Source: Setaria digitata (Eukaryota > Nematoda > Chromadorea > Rhabditida > Setariidae). From it: DNA of 64,000 bases. Numbering within the stretch: position 1 is the first letter of the stretch; the number at the start of each line of letters is the position of its first letter. This document shows, in pieces, positions 11,942 to 24,400 of this stretch. The position numbers were made by a program, and so were the translations under genes. Where the stretch lies: assembly GCA_003640385.1 (NCBI GenBank), contig RCAB01000229.1, positions 1 to 64,000 of the forward strand. The letters run 5' to 3'. Under the pieces are notes generated by a model. That model made no database searches, was not told the origin of the DNA, and saw only the letters and a program-made list of their open reading frames with translations.

Positions 11942-13636
11942 ATGGTTATACTGTTGCAACAATACACTATCACTGGTGTCAATTAAAAGATGTTGATTGC
12001 AAAACGGCTGTTAAAGTTGAACCGTTTGAATTGACAAGCTATCGTTTTGCCAGTTTATGTGTCAGTAAAACTATTGCAACAACTTCATCCGGTTAGTATT
12101 TTCTTCTCATAAAAGTAGCTTTTTTTTCCTCCCCTCCCTCTTTCTTAAAGGTATTTTTACAGTTATTTTAGTTCTGGGAATTTTTTTTTTTTTTCGATTA
12201 AGAATGTTTATTATGTTAGTAGTGAAATTTCAAAAATGAAAAAAAAAAAAAAAGAAAAGAAATGATATTTCAAAATGCAAAATGAGAAATTTTCAATTTG
12301 TTTAGTCTGCTTTTTTTTTAGTTTTTATTAAAAAAAAAAATGTTTTTTAAATCATTTATTTTTTCAGTTAATTTCAATGTTTATGAAACAAAAGTAAATA
12401 CTTATTTTACTGCTTTCTTTCCAGTTCAATGCTTATTTTACGAATATTCGAATAGGAAATATGAGATTTTTGCAAAAATTAGAAAAAAAAAGTTATGAAT
12501 GGTCAGAAACTGTTTAAAAAAAAAAAGAAAAAGGGCGTTTTATTTAAAGTAGTGACTTAAAAACTCTCATCTCTTTCTTTTTTAAACAAAATTCCAAATA
12601 TACGCTTTTTCGAAGTGACTGACAACATTTAAATAGCAAAGCAATTAATTACGAAGTCCATTTGAATTCATACGAAATGTGAGATTAATTTTAAATAATT
12701 AAATGTGGCTAACATAATTAAAAGAAGTAAATATTACATTAACTGATAAATACCCTTAGGTTCTTATTCACGATTACGGGCACAATTTTTGTTCGAAAGA
12801 GACTTCAGTTTCTATATGATTCAAATCTATGTACCAGCGATACTTGTCGTCTTTATTAGTTGGGTATCATTCTGGATTAATCCGGAATCGGCACCATCTC
12901 GTACGGTTATTGGAACGCTAACAATATTGAGTGAAACACATCTCTTAATGAGTACCAATAGGCGTCTTCCACCTGTTTCCTACGTAAAGGTTGCTTAATA
13001 AAATTTTGTCTTTCACATATACATATATATTTTTCATTCAAATGAAATTTCCCTTTTCTTTTGCAAATTAATTTTGAAATATTTCAGGCTGTCGATATTT
13101 ATCTCGGGTTTTGTTATCTAAATGTGATATTAGCACTTATCGAGTATGCTGCTGTTGCATATTCAAAAAAGAAATATGAGGATCGGAAAAGAAGTAAAAG
13201 TAAGAGTACCTTTGAGACTAAACCGCAGATACAAGCACCAGATTTACTCCCAGGTATGCATCGATAATTTAGAGCTTAATAAATGCAATATATTAACTAC
13301 GAAAAAAAAAATTGCAGAAAAAAATTGCATATATATATATATAATAAAGTTTTCAATTTTTAAAGATGCTCGCATCGATGAATGTATCTGCCAGAACGAT
13401 GCTTCATTATTTATGATAGCTAAGCATCCACGTAAATGTACGAATTGTTGCACCCACAGTCGAGTCGACTTCATTGCTCGAATTATGTTCCCTGTTATGG
13501 TCAGTCATTGATTTATTTGACCTCCTCCTTCCTTCATCTCCGAAAAACACTCTTTACTTAGCAGTTTACTGTGTTTTTCTTCACTGGAGTTAAATTTTAT
13601 ACTAAAATTCAACAAATTGTTAACGAAATAAAGTAA
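11942..13636 (+). CDS. unc-49: UNC-49C-type GABA-A receptor subunit, C-terminal module
   Basis: Alternative C-terminal half for the same N-terminus. Exons: 11942-12091, 12760-12989, 13088-13253, 13366-13499, 13565-13636. Phases are consistent and give 278 codons including the shared exon. It begins AT GGT exactly like module B. M1 and M2 read FISWVSFWINPESAPSRT then a SETH-containing M2, so the usual PAR at the cytoplasmic end of M2 is PSR. The linker NRRLPPVSYVKAVDIYLG and M3 (LALIEYAAVAYSKKK) match remembered UNC-49C rather than UNC-49B. The loop is short, and M4 begins SRVDFIARIMFPVM. The 72-nt last exon finishes M4 and ends in NEIK. Its M2-M3 linker is not interrupted by an intron, unlike module B. 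UNC-49C is known as a modulatory partner of UNC-49B. The first acceptor is preceded by purines, a weak site. Confidence 0.85.
13627..13632 (+). terminator. Possible AATAAA poly(A) signal overlapping the module C stop
   Basis: AATAAA spans the last sense codons just before the TAA stop at 13634-13636. If it is used, the 3' UTR would be very short. This would suit the tight convergent spacing to the minus-strand gene that ends at 13841. In such AT-rich DNA the hexamer may be chance. Confidence 0.3.
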
Positions 13637-13840
13637 CAACGTCTTTACGAATATAAGTGCAAAATTGAAAAACAAGAACAGAACTTATCTTGAGGACAAA
13701 AATCAAAACAATTATATAAATATTTTCAGTTTCTTACGTTCAACTTCATTTATTGGACAGTGCTCCTCTCCTTATCAGGATGGAGAATGCATGCAGAAAA
13801 TGAGGAACAAAGAGCCTGTTAATACCACGTTAACTGATCA

Positions 13841-16800
13841 TCAGTGTTCTAAAATGCTAAGCAAATATTTTAGTGATGCTAAAGCTTTCCGTCCGCAAAT
13901 ACTCTGTGAAGTGCCATTAAAACGTCTAAGTCTATCGCTCATCTTCCAAAGTTCAGCATTGTTACATAATTCCTTCAGTGCTCCAACTAGCGATTGTTGT
14001 AAACGCTTCTGCAGTAATTAAAGAATTTCGGGAAATTCTTATTAAGTTAGAAACTTCGAAAAACTAAATATTTCTTGTATGACAAAATGTAATTCCATAC
14101 TCGTAACGAAGCTGATTCGTGAAAAAAATAAAAGTGCACAAAAATAATTCTCTTAATTCTCACCTTATTTGATTCGTCTGTAATTGAAGCAAAAGAGGTC
14201 AGTACTCGAACCAAATACGCGAAAAATCGAGGTTTGGAGTCGTCAAGATTCAGCTCCGAAAAGAATTTACTAGCAAATAAGCATAAGCATTTTGTGATTT
14301 TCTTCCACATCTTTTGTTGATCTGATTCTTTGCCTTTCACCTGTAACTTAATTTTTCTGGCTTTTCGGTTTTCTTTACCTTCATCATATGTTCTTATTAA
14401 ATCGTTCTTTATACAATTTCAATTCTATGTGAATAATATGTAAATCTCCCTATACCTTATTGATGATTCAGAAAACCCAAACTAATCCATAACTTGTGAC
14501 TATTGTTTAATTATTATTTTAAGTCAAGGAAATAAAATAAAATAAAAGCAAAAGACAGTCAATATATTTTTGTAAATTTTCATATCTGTGATAGCTATTT
14601 TCAAATAAGTTGCAAAAACACATAGCTTTTGTGACAAAAACTTTAGATGTCGTCATCAATGTAAAAGAAGCTTTATTGGATTTTTGGTGTACATAAAACT
14701 TACCAGATCTTTCCTCAAAAAGGCTACAGCACAGGAGAGGGCTTCAACCTGGAAAAAAACTGAAGATTATGGAAACCCTGATTTCACAAATATTTCTCAT
14801 ATTTAATCTCAACGAGAGGTATTAAATCAATTAATCAATGATTTAAATGTACCCTTATAGCATCTATAAGATGCTATCTTGTGCTACCGATGTTTACCGG
14901 CATGAACTTTTAAATGGAAACTTCAAGCAACGAGAGCAAAAGTCAGTCAAACAACCCCTTCTATTCATTTAGCTTATTAGTTAATATAAGCAAAAATTAA
15001 TTAGCTTATTTCTACGCAAAATAGCAGTAGCATGTACAGAAGTTTCATCAACAGTAAAGTACCATTCAGCAAAATAAATCCTTTTTGATCACCCACAAAT
15101 GATGTTATGAACCGGAGATTACGAATTTTGGTACTGCGAGTTGTAAGAGCTAATCTAATTATAAGTGAAGTTTCGAAAGGCAACTGAAAATAAAGATATA
15201 AGTCCAACATACTCTTTGAAAGGTTCGGATATTTTTATCGAAAGCGAAATCGATGATTCGTGGAAGCTCGTTTAACAAAGCATGCTGAAAACTGTAAACT
15301 TTGGAATCACTTTATAATTAACTAATTTTTCCATGTAAAATAAGGTAAATTAGGCTGTATTTCAAAAATTCTGAAAGAATACCGGATACTTAATGAAAGG
15401 GGCTGCGACAATTTCGATCAATAATTGATTATTTTTATCACTCATGTATTTTTCCAACAATTCAACCACTTTGACGCGCATATTTACCGCAACAACATTT
15501 TCTTTTGCATCGTAACATCCTGAGAACTAAATTCAAAAAGTGAAGTAACCAACGATACATACCTATTTTTGAAATTATTCAAAGGTATCAAACATGAAAG
15601 AAAAGAACTTGCCAAAAAACCTGCAACACTGCCAAAAATACTCCTCATAACAGGATTCACAGTTTGTGATGCTGCCAAAACAAGTTCGTCCAACAATTTA
15701 ATAGCACTCTCTTCATTCAGCTCACTCTGAAGGAATCTGAATTTTTTAATAAAACACAAGTCTACACAGCTTAATCAATAGTAATACTATACCTTTTTAT
15801 GTTTTATAATGATTTCCAATAAGTTTGTTGCTTTCTTGAAAGTTAGTTCACTATCTTTCCTACGTAGAGCTTGTTGTGCACATTCAATTAGAGGCAAGAT
15901 AAGATCCTGAAAAGCACATAATTGACTAAATTTTATTCTGCTCCGAAACGAAACTTTAAAAAAACGCGACATACCGCTGCCTTGTATGTCCCCTCCTGAT
16001 GAGACACTGCTATCAGCAACAAATCGAAACATTTAGCACGTAACTGCTGAGCCTGCTCCACTAGAGTTGCGTTCAGAGTTCGTGAATTCTTCCTTTTCTT
16101 ACGAAAAACAGCTGCCAGGCCTTCATCGAGTCGAAACATTGTTTCGTCGCTTACAGTTGATGATGCGCTGTTCTGAAAAGACATATTTTCATGATTTAGA
16201 ATAGTTTTAAAATAAAAAGAATGAAGTTTGTCACACTTTTTGACTCACTGTAACTTCATTTATACTCTACCAATTTTCAGAAAAAAGATTACATTTTCTG
16301 CTTTCCAAAAATCTTTCAAAAAATCTTTTAAAAATTCTATTTACTTCATCACTATCATCGTCTGAACGTTCAGCAGCAGGACCAAGTGCACTTTTAAGAT
16401 TACTGATAAATTCCTCATCGACTTCACTTTCTTCTTCATTTTCCTCGTCATATTCAGATACATCCGTTTCTTCGTGTCTTTCGATAGCACCGCCATTATT
16501 AATTATTTCTAGAACAAATATCTATGGATATACTACTTTATAAGAGATTAACCAATATGAGAATAATCAAACCATTTTTTTCACTGGTTTGTTCAGAATC
16601 CTCATAATCACCACCATCTTCGTCATCACTTTCGCTCGCATCTTTTTCTTGCATTAATTCTTCATTGCTCAGGTTGATAGTCTTTAAAAAAATAAATAAA
16701 TAATGAAAGAATGTGACGTAATTTAATGTATTGGTACTATGTGGAAACCATACATTGCAAAAACTTTTCAGTTTGAATCCTTAACATGGCATTTTTTTAA

Positions 16801-19800
16801 TCCCCCTTAGCATTTTTGCCTTTCACTCTTCGATTTTTAAATATATCTACCTAAGTTTTTAAATTTAAAACATTCAGTATTTATCAAATAGTAAAATCAA
16901 AACCTCAAAAATTTGCAAAATATTTTCTAAGTTCATTTTTGGAATGAACGAGGCAAAGACATAGTGAACAACTGAACGATGGTATCGATGTGGTCGACTC
17001 AATAAAGAAAGCAATAAATCATTCAATACCTGAAATTCAAATGTTCAAGCTTAAAGATTAAGATAGTTCTGCTATAATTAAAACAATAAAAAATGAGATG
17101 AAATAATAACCGTCCCACTACAATACTGCAAATAAAAAATAAGTGCTTCATATATAATAATTGACAGTCAAGATGCGAGGGAGAATAAATTAAAAATATG
17201 ATTAGTACACACCGCTATACTGTCGCTATCGTTTTCAGCCATTTTTTCACTAATTGCTCTTGTTTCAGCAAAATCTCTTAAATACGCTTGACGCTCATTC
17301 GAATCAGATGCTGCAGCGATCCAAAGTGCAATTACATTCAAAAAGATAGATAATATTCTGAAAAAAAAAAAGTATATGAAGTAAATACAACCTCTACTTT
17401 TTGAATGACGGCTTCATCGTTTAATCATTAAATTAAACGTGACTGCTATGACCAATGAAAAGTAAAAATTTACCCATTGCTAGTTATAGGCAATTTGACA
17501 CCTATGTCCTGTTTTTTGACCAATTTTTGCAGTAGCTTTTTATGTTCAGCTTTATAAGTTGAAGTCACACTTCTGCCTGCCCTTACATTAACAGTGAATA
17601 ATGAAGCAACAGAGGAGCAAAAAGCATTGCGTATCTGAATTATCAAAAGATTATTCTTCAGCAAAATGAATATTTTCCAAATTCACTTCTACACGTCAAA
17701 AATTAGGAATTCACATCAATGCAAGAAGCTCACTTCTTCTGTCCAATTTCCGTGTTCGAATAACAGTTTCAAGACAATTTCCCGGATGTCTGTAGGCCAG
17801 TGTAGAAATACATTTGCTATTCGTCTTAATCTCCAACCACCTTCTTTTAGAGCCTGGCAAAAAGTGGTTGGTTGATTAATCATTGTTGAAATTGTCACCA
17901 AAATATCGTAGTTAGAAGTCATAAATTCCCTATTTACCTCAATGACGATACTATGAACGTCGTCGCGCAATCGGAATAAAATCTTTTCCGTAATTTTAAC
18001 ATTTCCGCCGATGAACTCATCAAAATTTCCACCTCCAATACGATCGAAACTGTCAAGCAATTTAGCAGTGTCCGTTGATCTCCATTCTTTCGTAGTAAGC
18101 GACTAAAACGCACACTTCCTTTCAAGAGAGGAATAAAATTTTCCTTTGCAAATCATTAAAACCATTAAAAAAGAACACATAAGAAAAAAGTATTACTTTA
18201 CGAAAAATTTACTTCTTTATTTGCAAAAAAATTGAAATTCTGAGAGGAAAAGATGCAGAATGAACCTCTTTAAGAATTAGCAGGATATTTTCAATGGTGG
18301 AAAACAGGAAACGAAATTCATTGCTTCTTCGCACTGAACGTATCAATTGAACAAATTCGGAGGAAAACACAACTACCAACTATATTAAGAATTTTTAAAA
18401 TTAACCGGAGAATATTCTGAATGGAAAAAGCATTCTAAAGGAATGAAACTCTATATAAAATTTTACGAAATATGCAATAAAAACACAGAAAAATAGTATG
18501 AAATTCAATAAAAAAAAAAGTACCTCAATAGGTTCAAAATCAATTTGATGTAGCATTGTATTAATAAACGGCAGTGCTCGAGATATGACCTGAAAGTGAT
18601 ACAAGATGAGGAAAACGGCATTCGATCATCGCTGCTACGAAATTGCTCAGCACAGAGCGTTTTTGAAAGAGCTTTAAATAAATCAAGGCCAGCTTTTGCT
18701 TTCACGAGGAATTCCTGACGTTGACTGTCAACAGTCCGATAAGAAGAAAAAAAATTCAATTTGACAAGATCCAAATATATTATTATAAAATATGTACTAA
18801 TTGTTACTTTGTGCAGATCGCCATGATACATCCATTTTTCGATAATTTTGCTGTAAACTGCTTCAAAGCAGTTCGATACCCGTGAAAGCAGCAACAATTT
18901 CAATATAAGCTCATTCTCAGCAAAACCAGTCGTTTTCTTAACAATTTTTCCAATATTTATTTTAATCACTTAATGTGCCTTAAGTAAAGTCATCTTTGCA
19001 ATCTGCTTGCCAAGAATTCCAACTTTTTGGACTTGAAACAGAAACTATTCCACAAAGAAGTTTTAGTATCGTGAAATTCCAGGAATAAATCAATTAAAAT
19101 TAAACATTCATCAACAGTCGGCATAATGGAAATAAAAAAAAAACTTAATATTTCAAAATTACATTTATAGAATTACCTTTAGAATATTTATGACCATGTC
19201 AAAGTCCTTATCGGCGATAAATAATTGACCACTAGATGACAAGAACGATACCTCAGTTTTCAACGTATCCTGCAGCAAATTATCATTAGCAGAAATTTGA
19301 AAAAATATTTAAAAAGATGATAGATGTAATAAAATTTAACACTAGAGTTTCATCACTAAAACCATACTGGAAACACAAAAATATGTATGTAACTTACACT
19401 GTGTTTCTCCATAACATTGAGAGCAAAATAAAACCATTCCGGAGAAAGCGAATCCAGTGGTTTAGTAACATTTTCTTTCACAAAAGGCCAGAATTCTTTC
19501 GCAAACTTTTTTTCTCCTAATTTATTCGAACACTGAGCTAATAAATCAGTTATTGCATAGGACAAACCGCTTTGTTTCTCCGCTAGGCTCATTTCTCGCT
19601 TTCCTATTTCACACAAAGCCTAGAATGTAATTTAAGTGGATAAAGGATGGAGATTCAACGAGAACATTCGAGATTTGCGAATGTGTGAAAGGAATGTACA
19701 GATATATATACCTGGCTGTAAGCATTGCTATTCACCAGAGCCAAATGAAGTAAATGTTGGCCCAAAACTGATCCAGGACTTTCCTAAAACTTACAGTTTT

Positions 19801-20649
19801 ATGATAAAATAAGTAAAAAGACTTAAAAGCAACAAATATTAAATCAATATAGCCGAAAGAATCCTAATTTCCCTCAGTGAAAGTGTCCAGGTTATTTTCT
19901 TTAAAACAGTCCTCCCTCCTTCGATAGCGCAATCAATGTAAACAACTCTCGTCTAAAAATTACTAAATCAAGAGGTTATGAAAAACGAATTACTTTATTT
20001 AACGGTAATTTCTCATCGGCCAATTTGAGAAGCATCTCAATTGGCCAGTCTTTTCCAAATGAGGAAAGAATAATAGTGAGTGCATTTGAATAACCAAGAC
20101 GTGCAGCAGCTCGTGATGATGCCAAACCAGCTACCAATCTTTCTATACAATACGAACCATTCTTCTCAAACTGAAAAACAGTTTTCAGGGCCACCTTATT
20201 TCTCTATCATCTTCTGCATGATTAATGCCAACAATGTATTATTGGTTCGTTATATTACTGACATAAATCTAGTAAGACAAATTACGAAAACCGAAAGCCA
20301 TGATTTTATATGTTTGGCATTCTTACTACATTTGTTAATTTTTAATGAAAAATAACAATCCTTCTCATAAGCAAAAAAAAGAAAAAAAAAAAAAACAGCG
20401 AAAGCATAACCTCGCTACCAACTATGTAAGGAATGCTTAATCGAAAGAGAGCTCTGCAGAGAGAGAAAGATGAGGTTTAACATTTAGGAAGAGCTCATTT
20501 CATTTTCTGGAAGGAAAAATGAAGCAGTTAAAAATTTAGACATAACTTACTTGATCTAAAATAGATAATATCGCAGTATGACGTCTATTTTCCTCGAAAT
20601 CAGCTAAATCGTAAAATCTGTCTAATAAATCTTGCGATATATTAACCAT
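13841..20649 (-). CDS. MYBBP1A: MYBBP1A / POL5-type nucleolar protein (DNA polymerase phi family)
   Basis: Large helical-repeat nucleolar protein family linked to rRNA synthesis and transcription control. Solid exons in minus-strand order: 20551-20649, 19994-20170, 19712-19783, 19398-19619, 19177-19269, 18524-18589, 18266-18379, 17734-18102, 17474-17634, 17213-17357, 16904-17029, 16573-16681, 16345-16508, 15975-16172, 15793-15906, 15563-15726, 14704-14748, 14164-14340, 13841-14008. Probable ones lie at 19908-19952 and within 18985-19080, 18808-18969, 18630-18730, 15398-15529, 15215-15283 and 15010-15185. Diagnostic pieces are the N-terminal YDLADFEENRRHTAILSILD, the family signature RLVAGLASSRAAARLGYS, an acidic Asp/Glu/Ser segment (16345-16681), and then DETMFRLDEGLAAVF, which matches human DEAMMALDQSLASLF. 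The last exon ends YLLSILEH. Start is the ATG at 20649, just after a good 3' splice site. Three junctions show frame conflicts or an in-frame stop, so the full model is unproven. Confidence 0.82.
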
Positions 20650-20672
20650 TATATCTGTATATATGATTATCT
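20650..20672 (-). promoter_or_regulatory. Probable trans-splice acceptor and short 5' UTR of MYBBP1A
   Basis: On the minus strand a pyrimidine-rich TTCTTCAG ends at 20671, 21 bases before the ATG at 20649. In nematodes this spacing is typical for addition of a spliced leader. A cis-spliced upstream exon is the alternative. Confidence 0.5.
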
Positions 20673-21481
20673 GAAGAACATAAAAATAACACTTTTTCAA
20701 GTCACACTTAAATTAACTTGACCGAAGAGAGACTTTGGTAATTTACAACTCCACAAACTACAATAATCGCAATAAACTTCACAATTTCCTTCAACCTTAG
20801 TTAATTTTACTTTACTGAAAATCGATTCCCAATAAATAAAGCCGCAGAAGTCAAATCCATTCCCCAACTTCTAAGAAAACACTTCAAGCAGCTTCGCAAT
20901 TTCACACTAAAACTTATGCGGCCCGTTGTAAATTGAGACATGTGATGCCTTTAATGCTTTGAGCTGTTGTAATTATTTCGGTGATCGAGTTCTTCATTCC
21001 CAGTTTTCTTTCCTTCTGGTAATTTATTAAGGTGTTGCAAAATATTTTACTTTAAAAGAGCATTTTGTCACTTTCTAATTGGGTGGTACATAGTTGCCTA
21101 TTAAATTCAAAATTAAATTAGTATGGTTGTGCATTCTCTGTGATGATTGATATAGAAGAGATTGATGATTCGTATATCGTTTACATTCTAGAGTATTCTC
21201 AGAAATTGTTAACTGTACCGAAAAGATGTGTGCAATTAGAGATTGTGGACAAAAGTAGCATGTAGCGATTGTTGATGATAAATTGATAACGTTAAATGAT
21301 TGCGATAATTCGTATAGAAAGTGTTTATTTTCAAATTATATTAAAATTTACAAGCAAAACTTATGAAACAAAGTTATATTCCCTTTTTTAAGGGCATCAT
21401 CAGTTCCTGAGAATTAATGGATGAAATTGCAATAGACAGAAGTTAGGAAAAATGAAATGATAATATCGAAATTATCTCATA
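20673..21481. other. Intergenic region between MYBBP1A start and the channel 3' end
   Basis: About 0.8 kb between the 5' end of MYBBP1A and the 3' end of the same-strand channel gene. No coding stretch, RNA gene or strong repeat was recognised. It should contain the MYBBP1A promoter and the channel 3' UTR. The distance is larger than is usual between genes of a nematode operon. Confidence 0.5.
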
Positions 21482-24400
21482 TCATTCCATATCCATAAGC
21501 TCTTTTTTGCTAATACTATAATAATAGAACCAATATATTATGTTGAATATTAGAAAAATCTGAAATGGGTAGTTTTTTAAATTAGAGAATTAAAAGAAAG
21601 AAAACTGTAATGAAGTTGAAAAAGAAGAAAATGAAAGCATTAAGATGAAAGTTTTTTGGTTCCCATTTTTTGAATAGATAAAATTTATTACCAATGGAAA
21701 AATGGATCTCGAATATTTATCAATTTCACTGGGTCTTATGACACAAAACAGTAACATATATTCCTCTTTTGGTTTTTCTTCTATGTGAATTATGGATGTT
21801 GGTGATGGCGGCGGTATCGGACATTGACATTCGCCCTAAATTATCCGTAACTAATCAAAAATTATCATTTATTATCAGTTAATTTTATACAAATTTAGAT
21901 TATTATGCTTGCTCGTGGCTTTTATTCCTTTAAAATGAGATAAAGAGACATTTAATTTGCTTAAAGTTACAGTAGTCTATAGTCTACATAACTGTTGCTT
22001 AAATAACAGTGCGGTTGCAGTATTTCATGTCCTGAATATATTATATAATATATCATATTTCGTGATGTCCTGAATATATTTCATTTACTTATTTATTTAT
22101 TTATAAACACAAACCTTTTTTAAAATTACAGGTGGATTAATTTCACCGCCATTGTAAAGATTAGAATTTTTATCACGAGATGAATAAAATGGATGATAAA
22201 GCGGAATTATTGCATTATCTGTTGCCGATGGCATAGTATAAAAATAATTTGATACTGTGGCTTCTCTTAGTTCTTGAATATTCGATAATTTCCTTAAAAA
22301 AGGAAAAAAAAAATGGTATTATTTGTTACTATTAGAAGAATTTCTTTTTTCATTTTCTAATGTAAGTAATTTTCTCAAACATATGATGCTGTAATTTATT
22401 ATTGGTACGGTAGAAGCAGCCGGATACTGTAGGCGCTTTTAATTTTCAAATCTTCAATAATTTTCTTAAATATAATTACAGTGATTGCTATATCATGCAT
22501 AAGCTACATGAGAAGATTAATTTAATTAAATTGCAGCACATTTTTTCTTTAAATACAAATTATCGTTAAGTTCGAAAGTATTGGAAACATCGCTAGTTTT
22601 TTGCATTATTGCAAGCTCTTAAAAAAAAAAAAAAAAGAAATAATTTTAATAAGCTAATTATCACAATCTAATTCAAAGATTTGAATGAGTTCACTAAAAT
22701 TTACCTTTGCATATCTTGTCGTTTCTTTTCGATCACTTTTATCCGTTTACTGATATATCCAACAGCTGCAAATTCAAGTAGTGAACTGAATACCATAACG
22801 AATGATACACCTGAAAGTAATTTATCAGTTTAATGATTTCACTCAATAAAATTATCAGTGATGTGCTTTTCGAGAATGATCCCATACTATGAGAATGAAC
22901 TTACATTGCTGATGCATTTAAATTGAATTTTAATTTAGGAAACAAAATGGCTGAATCATTCTTGTACAATGATACATCTTCACTAACCAAGAAAAATGTC
23001 GATACTTTTAACATATGAAACTTTGGGCAATGAGGCCTGTAATTTTGATCATAAATTTAGGCAACAAATAGAAAAATTCCACTTTTTCAACTTCAATTTC
23101 AATCTCTTTTCATTTTATTCAATTTTAGCATTGAACAATAAAATTATTTTGCAAGAAAATATGAATCTTAACAAACAATTTGCAGTTCAATTCAACCTAA
23201 CTAAATTTACCAAATTCAAATAAAAATTATGTGTCTTAATTAAATGAAAGATAGTGAGAATGATTGTAAAATTAAATGTAAAAGATGACATTTGTTGTTG
23301 CAGTAAGCGTAGTCATCGTAAGTATCGTAAGTACGCTTAATGCCACACGTGCTGGTGTTGCGTCACGGTTAAGCCAGAAAGATACCCAAGAAATGACAAC
23401 GATTAAAGTTGAGGGTAGATAAATTTGAATTATATAAAATCCTATATTTCGCTTGAATAGAAATGCACACGTTAAACGTGAATAATTACCTAAAATGTAA
23501 GTATTTAAAAATGAAAACAAATTAATCATAAAATTCAAGTAATGATACAAAGTAATTTTTTTAAAAACTTTGAAATTTAATGAGACTGATGAATTTTTAT
23601 TTAGAAAAAAAAAAAGACAATTTAAAAAATTGATCAAGCTGATATAATTTAAGATAATATAGTTTTTGACACTTTTAGAAAAATAAGCAAATATGAAATT
23701 TATAAAAAAGGAGCAGAGCATTTTGGAAGATATTAAAATTTCTCAGCAATAAAATAATATTATTTAAAGAATAAAAAAGAGAGAAAATCTGAAGAAACGA
23801 ATTTTAGTTAAATAAAAATTCTAAAAAATTTATAATTTAGGCGAAAAAAAGTGAAATTTTTTCATATCAAATTTTCAGCACTTTTTAAACGAATGAGTCT
23901 TTTTTCTTACCAGAGCTTAGAACAATATTTCGTGATGCAACTTGCATATCAACAAGTACAAATTGAGGTAGCTCAAAGTCCGATTTTGAAATTGCTTTTG
24001 AGTTATTGAAATAATAAACAATATCTAATGCACTGTAACCATCTGAAGCATATTTTGAGAAAAAAAAAAAATGTAATTTTTTTCACAAATACACCAAAGA
24101 AAATGAACTGAGATCAAAAATGTTCATTATAACTTGAATACTTGAAGAGACAAGTATTATGCGTACTATTTGGATATTATAATTATTTTATCGGTTTATT
24201 AAATAATGTTAATGAAGATGGAAAATGTCTATTATAACTTAAATACTTATTCGTAATCATAATTTCTTTGCTAGTATTTCAATAATATGAATTAAATCAA
24301 AAATGTTTATTGTAAGTTTAAAGTGGCAAATATTTTGTATGTATCAGATATTATGTTGTCAAATATCCTTAGTTTATTATGCGATAAAGTTTTGTAAGGA

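Noticed and set aside
13665..14021. 118-codon plus-strand frame downstream of unc-49C
   Set aside because: Most of it is the antisense of the last MYBBP1A exon (13841-14008), which has a clean acceptor, matching phase and a stop.
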